Origin: Synechococcales cyanobacterium C42_A2020_086
GTDB taxonomy: Bacteria > Cyanobacteriota > Cyanobacteriia > Elainellales > Elainellaceae
Direction of reading: 5' to 3'
Assembly (NCBI GenBank): GCA_015272325.1
Contig: JACYLU010000007.1
Coordinates: 1-64,000, forward strand
Length of the DNA stretch: 64,000 bases
Part shown: in pieces, positions 54,255 through 62,835 of the stretch
Layout of the letters: each line of letters starts with the position of its first letter
How positions within the stretch are numbered: position 1 is the stretch's first letter
Made by a program: the position numbers and the translations under genes
Notes under the pieces: generated by a model
What the model was told of the DNA's origin: nothing
The model's input: only the letters and a program-made list of their open reading frames with translations
The model's database searches: none

Positions 54255-56987
54255 ATGAAAGCGTCATCCTCGCGTCTGCCCCATCAGGATTCTGCCAATT
54301 TGGTCCGCTCTACCGCTGTAGTCCAAGAAGACGAGCTTCACATCCTTGGAGTAGACACTGCGACTCCTGAACCCGAGATGAAGCGGGGTGCATCGCTCAC
54401 TGGGGAGTCCCCCGGCCATAACAGTTCGCCGTTTGGGGAAGCAGCGCCCCACTCCGAACCGCTGTCCGTTCCTCACCCTCCTGCTATCCGCGCTGATTCT
54501 GCCCTGACCACTCGCCGCTCCTTCTCTGCCTTTCTGGCTCCCCTAACCCAAGACACCTTCAAGCAGGTTGTCGCCGATGTGGAGCAAAAGCTTCAGGTGG
54601 TGAATCAAACTCTGTCGATGCTGGATAGTGTCCTCGACTCCCAGGGATTTGAAGCCATTCTCAACGAAATGCTGCGCTCGATCACCCTAAAAACTGGGGA
54701 ACTGCTAAACGCCGACCGCACCACGATTTTTTTGCTCGACGAAGAGAAAGACGAACTCTGGTCGATTGTGGCTCAGGATGAGCAAGGTCACAACCTGGAG
54801 CTGCGCATTCCTAAAACTGTAGGCATCGCCGGCGAAGTGGCTACCCGCAAAGCCGTCGTCAACATTCCCTACGATTTCTATAACGACACTCGCTCGCTCG
54901 CTGCCCAAGCCTTTGACAAAAAGAATCACTATCGTACCTATACGATGCTGGCGCTGCCGCTGCTGAATGAAGAGGGCAATCTGGTGGCGGTCGTGCAGCT
55001 GATCAACAAGCTGAAGGTGGGACACTCTCCGCAGGCGGCTCTAGAAGACAAAATCGATTTGGCAGGCTTTACCGCCGCAGATGAGCAGGTTTTCCGCGAC
55101 TTTGCGCCCTCGATTCGGCTGATTCTGGAATCCTCTCGCTCGTTCTACCGAGCCACCCAGCAGCAGCGGGCTGCCTCAGCCCTGATGAAAGCCACAAAAG
55201 CCCTGAGTCAAAGCAGCTTGGATCTAGAGGAAACCCTGGGCAAAGTCATGGACGAGGCCAAAGAGCTGATGCAGGCCGACCGCAGCACGCTGTGGCTGCT
55301 CGATCGAGACCGCGACCAGCTCTGGACAAAACTGCCGATCAATGGTGTCCTGCAGGAAGTACGAATTCCCATGGGGGCAGGCTTTGCTGGACAGGTGGCC
55401 CGCAGCGGTGAACCCGTGCTGATTCCCTTCGATCTCTACGACCACCCCAACGCCGAAACCGCCCGCGAAACCGACCAGAAAACCGGCTACCGCACCTGCA
55501 GTATGCTGTGTATGCCGGTCTTCAACGCCGATGGGGAGCTGATTGCCGTCACCCAGCTAATCAACAAGCGCAAGCAGGGGGAATTTCCGCCCTACGACCC
55601 CACTACCTATCCAGAAGCACCCGAGTGCTGGCGAGCCAGCTTCAACCGCAACGATCAGGAATTCATGAAGGCGTTCAATATCCAGGCGGGGGTGGCTCTG
55701 CAAAACGCCAAACTATTCGCCACCGTTAAGCAGCAAGAGCAGATGCAGCGCGATATTTTGCGGTCGCTCTCGAACGGTGTAATTTCCACCGACAAAGAGG
55801 GTCGCATTATTGCCGCTAACGAAAGCGCCAAGAAACTTCTGGGGTTGACTGACCTCGACTGCCTAGAGGGTCGGGCCGTGGCCGAGCTGATTCAGCTAGA
55901 GCAAGGTGATTTTTCCCGCTGGTTTGCCACTGCTCTCACCGCCACAGATGACAAAACTCGCCAGCAGTACTATCCTGACCAAACTCTGCTGCCGGTATTC
56001 GGGCAGGAGCAGCACAGCATTCATCTGTCGATTAACACAATCGCCGACGCCAATGATAGCCGCAAAATCTCCGGGGCGCTGGTAGTGATGGACGACATCA
56101 GCGATGAAAAGCGCCTAAAAAGCACAATGTACCGCTACATGACTCAGGAGCTGGCCGAGCAGTTGCTCAGCAGCGGCGATGCTAAGCTCGGCGGCGATCG
56201 CAAAGACGTGTCGGTGCTGTTTTCGGATATTCGCAGCTACACCACCCTCACCGAAAGCATGGAGGCCGAAGAGGTGGTCGCTATGCTCAACGAGTACTTC
56301 GAGACGATGGTGGACGCCGTATTCGCCTACAAAGGCACTCTGGATAAATACATTGGCGACGCAATTATGGCGGTGTTTGGCTCGCCGCTGCCCCTCGATG
56401 ACCATGCCTGGATGGCCGTGCAGACCGCCGTCGAGATGCGGCACCGCTTGGCAGATTTCAACGCCCCTCGTCCAGACCAGCGCAAAATTCAGATCGGTAT
56501 TGGCATCAACTCCGACTGCGTGATCAGCGGCAATATTGGCTCCAGCAAGCGCATGGAATTTACGGCCATTGGCGACGGCGTCAACCTGGGGTCGCGGTTG
56601 GAGGGAGCCAGCAAACACTATGGCTGCGACATCGTGATCAGCGAAACCACGTACCAGCCCTGTGCGGACCGCATCTGGGCCCGGGAGCTGGATCGCATCC
56701 GCGTTAAGGGTAAGCAGCAGCCGGTCAGCATCTATGAGCTGGTAGGGCTACAGCGCGACCCAATCGCCGACACGAAAAAGCGGCTGATCGACCTCTACCA
56801 CAAGGGCCGCGAGCACTACCTCAACCGCCGTTTCTCAAAGGCAACGACCGCCTTCAGCACGATTCTGGAAGAGATCGGTCCTGACAAAGCTACCTCGCTG
56901 CACTTGAAGCGCTGCCACCATTGGTTGGAGCATCCGCCCAGCGACGCACAATGGGATGACGGCGTCTGGACCTTGACTGAGAAATAG
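54255..56987 (+). CDS. class III adenylate/guanylate cyclase with two GAF domains and a PAS domain
   Basis: 910 residues, no membrane segment. Two GAF domains (~130-290 and ~320-480) share the LMQADRSTLWLLD/LLNADRTTIFLLD start. A PAS domain (~495-610: DILRSLSNGVISTDKEGRIIAANESAKKLLGL) follows, then a cyclase domain (~645-810). That domain has metal-binding Asp residues in LFSDIRSYT and YIGDAIMAVFG, and substrate-recognition residues in RMEFTAIGDGVNLGSRLEG. It most likely makes cAMP in response to ligands bound by the GAF domains. Tandem GAF cyclases such as CyaB1/CyaB2 of Anabaena are cAMP-activated, and this one may be similar. A helical tail of ~70 residues ends the protein. Confidence 0.88.
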   Translation: MKASSSRLPHQDSANLVRSTAVVQEDELHILGVDTATPEPEMKRGASLTGESPGHNSSPFGEAAPHSEPLSVPHPPAIRADSALTTRRSFSAFLAPLTQDTFKQVVADVEQKLQVVNQTLSMLDSVLDSQGFEAILNEMLRSITLKTGELLNADRTTIFLLDEEKDELWSIVAQDEQGHNLELRIPKTVGIAGEVATRKAVVNIPYDFYNDTRSLAAQAFDKKNHYRTYTMLALPLLNEEGNLVAVVQLINKLKVGHSPQAALEDKIDLAGFTAADEQVFRDFAPSIRLILESSRSFYRATQQQRAASALMKATKALSQSSLDLEETLGKVMDEAKELMQADRSTLWLLDRDRDQLWTKLPINGVLQEVRIPMGAGFAGQVARSGEPVLIPFDLYDHPNAETARETDQKTGYRTCSMLCMPVFNADGELIAVTQLINKRKQGEFPPYDPTTYPEAPECWRASFNRNDQEFMKAFNIQAGVALQNAKLFATVKQQEQMQRDILRSLSNGVISTDKEGRIIAANESAKKLLGLTDLDCLEGRAVAELIQLEQGDFSRWFATALTATDDKTRQQYYPDQTLLPVFGQEQHSIHLSINTIADANDSRKISGALVVMDDISDEKRLKSTMYRYMTQELAEQLLSSGDAKLGGDRKDVSVLFSDIRSYTTLTESMEAEEVVAMLNEYFETMVDAVFAYKGTLDKYIGDAIMAVFGSPLPLDDHAWMAVQTAVEMRHRLADFNAPRPDQRKIQIGIGINSDCVISGNIGSSKRMEFTAIGDGVNLGSRLEGASKHYGCDIVISETTYQPCADRIWARELDRIRVKGKQQPVSIYELVGLQRDPIADTKKRLIDLYHKGREHYLNRRFSKATTAFSTILEEIGPDKATSLHLKRCHHWLEHPPSDAQWDDGVWTLTEK

Positions 56988-57344
56988 CGGCAGGACCTGT
57001 TCCCTTCGCTGGTTGCAGCAAATCCTTGCCGATGCAGTCCATCCCAGGCAATCTTGGAATTGGCGTCTTTTCTACAGCAAAGTCTTGGTAGCGGAGTCCT
57101 GGATTTGGGGGCGGCGCACTTCTTCCAATAGCTGGCGGATTCATCTCTAGGCACATCTACTTAACAGCAAGACGGCAGGTTAAAGCTTGCAGATATCCTG
57201 TATCGCTACTCGCATCATTGAATAGAACTAGAGAGTCAGTTAGTTAACCTTCATTAACCATCAGTCGATGCACTACCCATAGGTGGCTGGAGCGTAGCTC
57301 CGCCTCTGTTTCCGTCTCTCAAACCGATTACAGCGGAGAAGCAC
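56988..57344. other. intergenic region between cyclase and beta-helix genes
   Basis: No gene recognised; the minus-strand frames here have no family signs. CAGTTAGTTAACCTTCATTAACCATCAGTC near 57236-57266 contains small inverted and direct repeats of GTTAA/TTAAC and may be regulatory. Confidence 0.4.
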
Positions 57345-58679
57345 ATGAAACGATGGGTTCTCGTCGGGCTGGCAGTGCTGAGTCTATGGTTGGGCGCAGC
57401 TCGCTGTAGCGCAGATGCAGGTGTGCAGACTGCTGCCGAACTGATAGCTGCGGTGAACCGGGGGTCTCCAGGCGATACGGTGCAGATTGCGCCGGGAACA
57501 TACATCCTCGATACGCCGCTACTGCCCAAAGCGGGAATGACGATTCAGGGAGCAGGAGCCGACCGCACGATCATCACTGCGCCTTCGTCCTGGCAACCCG
57601 ATTTGTCGCAGTTGCCCCAAAGCGAAGATCCCAGTGCCTATCTGGTGAGCTGCCGCAATACTCCCAATGTCACCATTGCCAATCTGACATTGACAGGAGC
57701 AACGCTACCCGGAGCCATCTATGCCTGGAACTGTGATGGTTTAGAGCTGTACGGCTTGCAGATCCAGGATTTTCTTTGGAGCGGCGTCCGCACCTTCAAG
57801 ATGGACCACTTCAAGGTGCACGATAATCGCTTCATTGATGCCGGCGGGCAGGAACGCCCAACGGGAGGTGCCCTCTACCTGACGCAAACCCAAAACTCCG
57901 AATTCTGGAACAATCGCATCCTAAAATCACCTGGGCAGACCCGCAACTTCTACGGCTTCAAAGGTCGCAAAGGCACAAATCTTCGTTTTCATCACAATGA
58001 TGTACAGGTGGAATTCTCGCTGGAATTCCCTCACGAAAACGACCGAGGCATCGAGATTGACCACAATCACTTCACCGGACCAATTTCGATTCCCAAGCGG
58101 GGTGGCGGTCCTGCTTTAAACAATCAATTCTCCTTCCACATCCACCACAATTGGCTGCAGCGATCCTATGCTTTGGAATGGGCACGCAATGCCGCTGAGG
58201 TCGATCACAATCTCTTTGATTTCTCGACCGACGATGACGGCGGCAACCTGATCTCTAGCTTTCGTCGAGAACCGGCTCAGGGAGCAACGCGCTTTCACGA
58301 TAACCTGATTCGCAATCCGGGACGCGGACTATTCTGGGCAGAGGGCATCTACAACCAGTTCTCTTTCTATAACAATCACGTGAAAGCAGCGACGACAACT
58401 CGCCCAGATGGGTTCTTTGGCTTCAACCCCAAAACCGATTTTTCGACTATTGTCATCCGAGACAATATCATTGAAAACACTCCAGACCGTCCGCGGCCGC
58501 TGATGCGTAACCGGCAGAGCTACGCCGCCACAATCGAGAACAACCGACTGCTGCACATTAGCGATAGCGATCAGTTCCAAAATCCTGCTACAGGCGCGAT
58601 ACAGGGACCAAAGCAGCCACTGCTGTTTCAAGCTGGCGTTGGGGGCGAATACCAGGTCAATGGTTGGGAGGTCCGCTAG
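57345..58679 (+). CDS. exported right-handed beta-helix protein
   Basis: 444 residues with a signal peptide (WVLVGLAVLSLWLGAARCSA). AAELIAAVNRGSPGDTVQIAPGTYIL is the usual entry to parallel beta-helix proteins. Repeated coils rich in Asn/His/Asp follow (DHFKVHDNRFIDAGG, EFWNNRILKSPG, RFHHNDVQVEFS, EIDHNHFTGPIS, FHIHHNWLQRS, EVDHNLFDFS). Such proteins are often polysaccharide lyases, epimerases or surface proteins; I see no specific catalytic signature. It is the last plus-strand gene before the convergent alpha-dioxygenase gene. Confidence 0.75.
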   Translation: MKRWVLVGLAVLSLWLGAARCSADAGVQTAAELIAAVNRGSPGDTVQIAPGTYILDTPLLPKAGMTIQGAGADRTIITAPSSWQPDLSQLPQSEDPSAYLVSCRNTPNVTIANLTLTGATLPGAIYAWNCDGLELYGLQIQDFLWSGVRTFKMDHFKVHDNRFIDAGGQERPTGGALYLTQTQNSEFWNNRILKSPGQTRNFYGFKGRKGTNLRFHHNDVQVEFSLEFPHENDRGIEIDHNHFTGPISIPKRGGGPALNNQFSFHIHHNWLQRSYALEWARNAAEVDHNLFDFSTDDDGGNLISSFRREPAQGATRFHDNLIRNPGRGLFWAEGIYNQFSFYNNHVKAATTTRPDGFFGFNPKTDFSTIVIRDNIIENTPDRPRPLMRNRQSYAATIENNRLLHISDSDQFQNPATGAIQGPKQPLLFQAGVGGEYQVNGWEVR

Positions 58680-58883
58680 TCATGACAAAATCTGGAACTG
58701 CACTAATAAAAACCGATAGGCAAAAGACCGATATGACTAGAAGTATTCACCCGGCATATTCATCCGGCGTCATCCAATGCCGCTGTAGAGATGAGGGAAC
58801 AGAGAAGATATTCGATTGGTCAACAGCAGTCCTCGGCGAGGCTTGAATCGGAACGAGTGCCACCTTGCTATAGTTCAGTGTGA

Positions 58884-60647
58884 CTAGCGGGTCGTTGTTC
58901 CCACTCGTCGCCAAGGCGCGAAGGCATTCTTAACATTTTCGTGAGCAGGTTTCAGCAGCGGATAGTGGCGTTGCAGCACCGACAGCATCGTGTTGCGGTC
59001 GATCCAGTCCAGCCCAAACTGAGTATAGATCTCAGCTCGGTAGTCCTTGGTGAAGAAGCGATCGCTCTTGAGTCGCCGCGACGCCATCAGGATAAACACC
59101 CGGAACGCCGTATCGCTGAAGCCAAAGCCAGCAGGCAGATCTTCGGCAAACATGCCCACCATTAGATCAACTGCATCGATGTCGTTGTGGTAAACCTCGC
59201 GCATCTCCTTCGCCCAGACCGGGTTGCTTGTGATCTCTTCAAAGGTTTTAACGCGACCGCGCCCAATCAACTCACGGAACCGGTTGTAGCGAGGCACACC
59301 GCGCTCCCGGTCTCGAATAATATCGATGGCTGCCAGATCGAGAACTTCGCCGTCGTCTTTGACCAGCTGCTGCAAAAAGCGGGGATAGTTGTGTAGCGTG
59401 ATGGCACCTGGATGGGCAATGCCAATGGAATACAGCAGATCCGTCATCGAGATATCTTCGAGGATGGCTCGTGCCCGCTTGCCAGATGCCTCAAAGAAAT
59501 CTTTCTTGGCCAGCAGCTTACCATTCTGAATCGAATACAGTTCAAATTCATCAGGAATTAGGGGATGCAGTCGATATACGGAAACGAATTCTTCGGTGAG
59601 GTAGTAGGGAGCGGTGTGGTGATCCGTCGGTGAACCGATGATGCCGCTCAGCAGCTCACCGTCGCCGATCCGCCCAAACCAGCGTTTCATCTGCTGCCCT
59701 AGCAAACCGTACCAGTTGGCGTTCATCCCAATTTGCAGCGCGGGGTGAGACAGGATGCCGGGCGTCCATTCTACGGTGTGAATCTTAGCCATCAGGGCAG
59801 CGTTGATCAGCCGAGCATGGTGATAGAGATCGTCATCGTTCCAGCTTGGATAGCGGCGCTTCAATTCGTCGCAGATCCAGTTGTGTTCCCGTACGAACAA
59901 GGTATGCAGCGAGGCCAGTCCAAACCACCAGTTTTCGTTAAAGCCAGTTTGATCCAGCCCAGTGGCTTCATCGAGAGGCAGCAACCCGTTGTCGCCAATG
60001 GTCAGCTTGCCATGGACATGAGAGCGCAGCTTATCAGCACTGTCTGGATCGTTGCCGTAGATTTGGGAACCATCCCACCAGTGGGTGGAGCGGCTGAGGT
60101 AGGTGGGGGGAGCAGAGGTATCGCCAGGAACGCGGGTTTCGTCTTCTGCAGTTTGGGCTACTGTCATGGGGCGATGTTCCTCGGGCCAGGGGTCGTCCTG
60201 CTCCAGAGGAATCTCGAATGTTTTGCTGGGGTGTTTGTGGTGGGCAAACCAGTCGTGATTTTGAAACTGGATCCAGGAGGCAGCCAAAATATTCAGCGAG
60301 GTAGCCGGAATAAATTCATCACGGGTCATCAAGGTCCGGCTAATCACCCGCGGATTTGGCTTCATTACATTTGCCTGATCCGGGTAGGCGTCTTTCAGCG
60401 GCACATTGCGGCCAAACCGGGTGCCAATCATCCCCATTTCTGGGTGTTCTAAATCATTAAAACTGCCGTCAAAGGTGCGAGTTTTTAGGTGCCGTCCTTC
60501 CGGATCGGGAGTGGGATGCGGCAACTTTTCGGTGTCAGGTAGTTGTGAAGTATCGTGAAGATTTTTTTGACGCAATTCTTGACGAAACTGATGCAATTTG
60601 AGGAGCGCAAATATTGTAGGAAGTCGATGCCAGGGTTTCTTAGACAT
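58884..60647 (-). CDS. alpha-dioxygenase-like heme enzyme (animal heme peroxidase superfamily)
   Basis: 587 residues. The distal heme His131 is in QNHDWFAHH. The catalytic Tyr358 and proximal His361 are in SVYRLHPLIPDE, with the Tyr-x2-His spacing of cyclooxygenases and alpha-dioxygenases. The KIHTVEWTPGIL and NANWYGLLGQQMKRWFG blocks and the DLLYSIGIAHPGAITLHNYP region resemble plant alpha-DOX. Family members add O2 to the alpha carbon of fatty acids, giving 2-hydroperoxides. No signal peptide or EGF domain is present. It is divergent from a catalase-fold gene 605 bases away, suggesting a lipid-peroxide pathway. Confidence 0.83.
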   Translation of the reverse strand: MSKKPWHRLPTIFALLKLHQFRQELRQKNLHDTSQLPDTEKLPHPTPDPEGRHLKTRTFDGSFNDLEHPEMGMIGTRFGRNVPLKDAYPDQANVMKPNPRVISRTLMTRDEFIPATSLNILAASWIQFQNHDWFAHHKHPSKTFEIPLEQDDPWPEEHRPMTVAQTAEDETRVPGDTSAPPTYLSRSTHWWDGSQIYGNDPDSADKLRSHVHGKLTIGDNGLLPLDEATGLDQTGFNENWWFGLASLHTLFVREHNWICDELKRRYPSWNDDDLYHHARLINAALMAKIHTVEWTPGILSHPALQIGMNANWYGLLGQQMKRWFGRIGDGELLSGIIGSPTDHHTAPYYLTEEFVSVYRLHPLIPDEFELYSIQNGKLLAKKDFFEASGKRARAILEDISMTDLLYSIGIAHPGAITLHNYPRFLQQLVKDDGEVLDLAAIDIIRDRERGVPRYNRFRELIGRGRVKTFEEITSNPVWAKEMREVYHNDIDAVDLMVGMFAEDLPAGFGFSDTAFRVFILMASRRLKSDRFFTKDYRAEIYTQFGLDWIDRNTMLSVLQRHYPLLKPAHENVKNAFAPWRRVGTTTR

Positions 60648-61252
60648 TATCAGGTTTGCTTCACAAAGCTTTAAAAGAACTAGAAAAGGAGTAGACTGAC
60701 TTACCGTTTCTGAAATGCTAGATCAAAGCACTAGTAAAGGCACTTTAACAAGGTAGACATACCATCAACAGTACCCCTATGGGTACCATCCAAGAGTCAT
60801 GAGACTATGTACAATAGCGGGCATCATGGTGCCTATAAATTAACTTGCTGTTGTAATTCGACCCGGAAGCACAAAGCATTGGTTAATATTGTTAGTCTCG
60901 AGTTAGTCTCAACTCAGGCGGGCATTTTTTCTCGGGCTTTTCTCTACATCAGTGGTTCTGCATTGTTCTGAGTTAGTTAAAAATCAATCAAGAAGTTAGT
61001 TAAGGTGCCTCATTCCAAGCAGCCTATCTTGACGCCTCCATCTGGACTTCTGGAGATGTCTGGAGCATTCGCACTGTAGATATTTATTAATGAATCAGGT
61101 TCTCATCTATAAGATTCTTTTGGGAGAGTTTGGTTACCAAGATAAAAATCGTTGTTTGAATGACGATTTGCGTGACAAGAGTTAAACCAAAAGTCAAACA
61201 AAAACATCAAATAAAAACATCAAATAAAGACATTCGATAAACTGTAAAAATC
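60648..61252. other. divergent AT-rich regulatory region of the oxidation cluster
   Basis: No gene seen. It separates the alpha-dioxygenase-like gene (minus) from the catalase-fold gene (plus) and should hold both promoters. GTTAGTCTCGA/GTTAGTCTCAA is a tandem pair near 60891-60912. AAACATCAAATAA is duplicated at ~61201-61228, just upstream of the plus-strand gene. Confidence 0.5.
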
Positions 61253-62173
61253 ATGAAGGATTTAGCAAAGGCCAAAAAGACTGATGAGTCTGATGAGCCT
61301 GAGTTCCAGGCTTTACCAGTCGACTATAGGTCGTGGTCAGCAGTACAGAAACAAGACTTTCTATGGGAAAAGCGAATTTTGACCTCGCAATATCGCGCTT
61401 TGCCTGTGCTGAAAAAGATTGACATAGTCGGGCTATTTCTGACCTCTCTACGCACCAAAATGGATTATCAGTCCGATGAAGCGCCGACAAACTGGAAGAA
61501 AGCAATCCATGCCCACGGCAGTGTCGCTAAAATCCGCTTTATTCCCACAGCAAATACCCCTTTCACTGGACTATTTCAGGGTGCCGATTATGGTCTATTG
61601 CGGCTGTCAGTCACGGGCGATCCTGCTGCTCGAGGGTTTGCCCCCGGACTGGCAATCAAATGCTTCATTGATGGGCGTCCGTCAGCGAATGTTTCTGCTC
61701 TCGTTTCTCTGGTCGGCCAGGGCGATAATTACAATTTCTTTGCCCATGAATTCTCAAATATTGTGCCGGTGGTGAATCAGCTCGGGCCCAAATTAATTAA
61801 CCTGATTTTCAGCCGCACTTCCCGCTATCCTACTAAGCTCGATCTGCAAAATCTCAGCCAGTTCCAACAAACCGGCGAGGCGGAGGCACACCCACATCAT
61901 CCGCTACAGCTATTTCTGGTTCCCACACCGGAGGTGCAGTTTCCCGCCAGCCCACCCCACGACTTTCGCACCGACCTAGCGACGATTCCAGCGGGGACAA
62001 CGCTGTTTGTGGTCTATAGTGTTGATTCCCAAGAGCACTCTTCAGAGCAGTTCGCCAACCTGCGGCAGTCTGCTCAGCAAATCGGCACAATTGAAACGAC
62101 CTCTCCTTTTGTCGCGTCTTCCTATGGCGACAGCCGTCTGTTTTTCCGGCATCAGCGCTTCAAGAATCAGTAG
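61253..62173 (+). CDS. catalase-superfamily-like protein (short)
   Basis: 306 residues, against ~480 for a true catalase. AIHAHGSVAKIRF around His86 matches the catalase distal-His strand. YGLLRLSVTGDP...ARGFAPGLAIKCFIDG aligns with the FVRFSxxGDxRGFAxKFY region, and NYNFFAHEFSN with the following segment. The C-terminus (FVASSYGDSRLFFRHQRF) is a family-like end. I do not see the catalase proximal Arg-x3-Tyr heme ligand, so heme binding is uncertain. Short catalase-fold proteins include allene oxide synthases and hydroperoxide lyases that process lipid hydroperoxides, which would fit the divergent alpha-dioxygenase-like gene. Confidence 0.65.
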   Translation: MKDLAKAKKTDESDEPEFQALPVDYRSWSAVQKQDFLWEKRILTSQYRALPVLKKIDIVGLFLTSLRTKMDYQSDEAPTNWKKAIHAHGSVAKIRFIPTANTPFTGLFQGADYGLLRLSVTGDPAARGFAPGLAIKCFIDGRPSANVSALVSLVGQGDNYNFFAHEFSNIVPVVNQLGPKLINLIFSRTSRYPTKLDLQNLSQFQQTGEAEAHPHHPLQLFLVPTPEVQFPASPPHDFRTDLATIPAGTTLFVVYSVDSQEHSSEQFANLRQSAQQIGTIETTSPFVASSYGDSRLFFRHQRFKNQ

Positions 62174-62294
62174 GTTGAGTCGGTTCGGTATCTGCGGAAT
62201 GCTGACTTCATTTGCAAACCATTTGCAAGCGATTTGTAAACGATTTACAAACGGGCATTCAAAACTTAGTTCCTTACTCCCTTGAGGTTTTTCT

Positions 62295-62726
62295 ATGACC
62301 CTTACCGTACAAGATCTGATTGCCATGTCCCAGGATGAACTCGACGAGCTTTACCGCCACAGCCCGGTTGGTGCACCACCTGACGGGAACAGCCAGGGAA
62401 CGGCCTTGATCCTGCCGGGAACGTGGCTCTGCCGCATCTTGGTGCCGCTGATTACTCTCTTGGCCTGGCAAGGCAAAGTGTTTTATCGAGAGCAGCAGTA
62501 TTTGCTCAACAAAGTTTCTCCCTTTCGGCTGCGCTTGGTGAAGGCGGCGATCTATCCCGGTGAGAGCTGGATCGATGGCAAAGCAACCACTGTTCTAGAC
62601 TACTCGCAAACCTCTTTTGTGGCGCAGAAAATCCGTGACGAAATTCGCGAGGTGGCACCTAGGCTGTATCTGGGGCAAGCCTATTGGGGCAAAACCCGCG
62701 TGCTGAATTTTATCTTGCAGTTCTAG
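62295..62726 (+). CDS. conserved protein of unknown function in the oxidation cluster
   Basis: 143 residues, beginning MTLTVQDLIAMSQDELDELY. PVGAPPDGNSQGTALILPG, then a hydrophobic stretch (WLCRILVPLITLLAW) and GKVFYREQQYLLNKV follow. The C-terminal part (YPGESWIDGKATTVLDYSQTSFVAQKIRDEIREVAPRLYLGQAYW) looks like a lipocalin-style or DUF4334-like beta domain that could bind a small lipid. No catalytic residues assigned. It lies 121 bases after the catalase-fold gene and 109 bases before the next gene, same strand. Confidence 0.6.
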   Translation: MTLTVQDLIAMSQDELDELYRHSPVGAPPDGNSQGTALILPGTWLCRILVPLITLLAWQGKVFYREQQYLLNKVSPFRLRLVKAAIYPGESWIDGKATTVLDYSQTSFVAQKIRDEIREVAPRLYLGQAYWGKTRVLNFILQF

Positions 62727-62781
62727 GGATTGCCCTCACCCCCAACCTCTCTTCCCAAAGCAGGGAGCCGATCGCGTATGC

Positions 62782-62827
62782 GTTCCCGTAAGTTCCCGAA
62801 TGAGTTCCCGAATGAGTTCCCGATTGG
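62782..62827 (+). repeat. 12-bp tandem repeat (GTTCCCGAATGA) at a gene start
   Basis: Four copies of a GTTCCCG unit occur: GTTCCCGTAA, then GTTCCCGAATGA twice (62792-62815), then GTTCCCGATTGG. The repeats carry ATGs at 62800 and 62812 in frame with the following gene, so they alter its possible N-terminus (MSSR repeated). Confidence 0.85.
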
Positions 62828-62835
62828 TACCGGCT

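Noticed and set aside
59733-60452. 239-codon plus-strand frame inside the alpha-dioxygenase-like gene
   Set aside because: Opposite a gene with intact heme-ligand motifs; the product resembles no domain.
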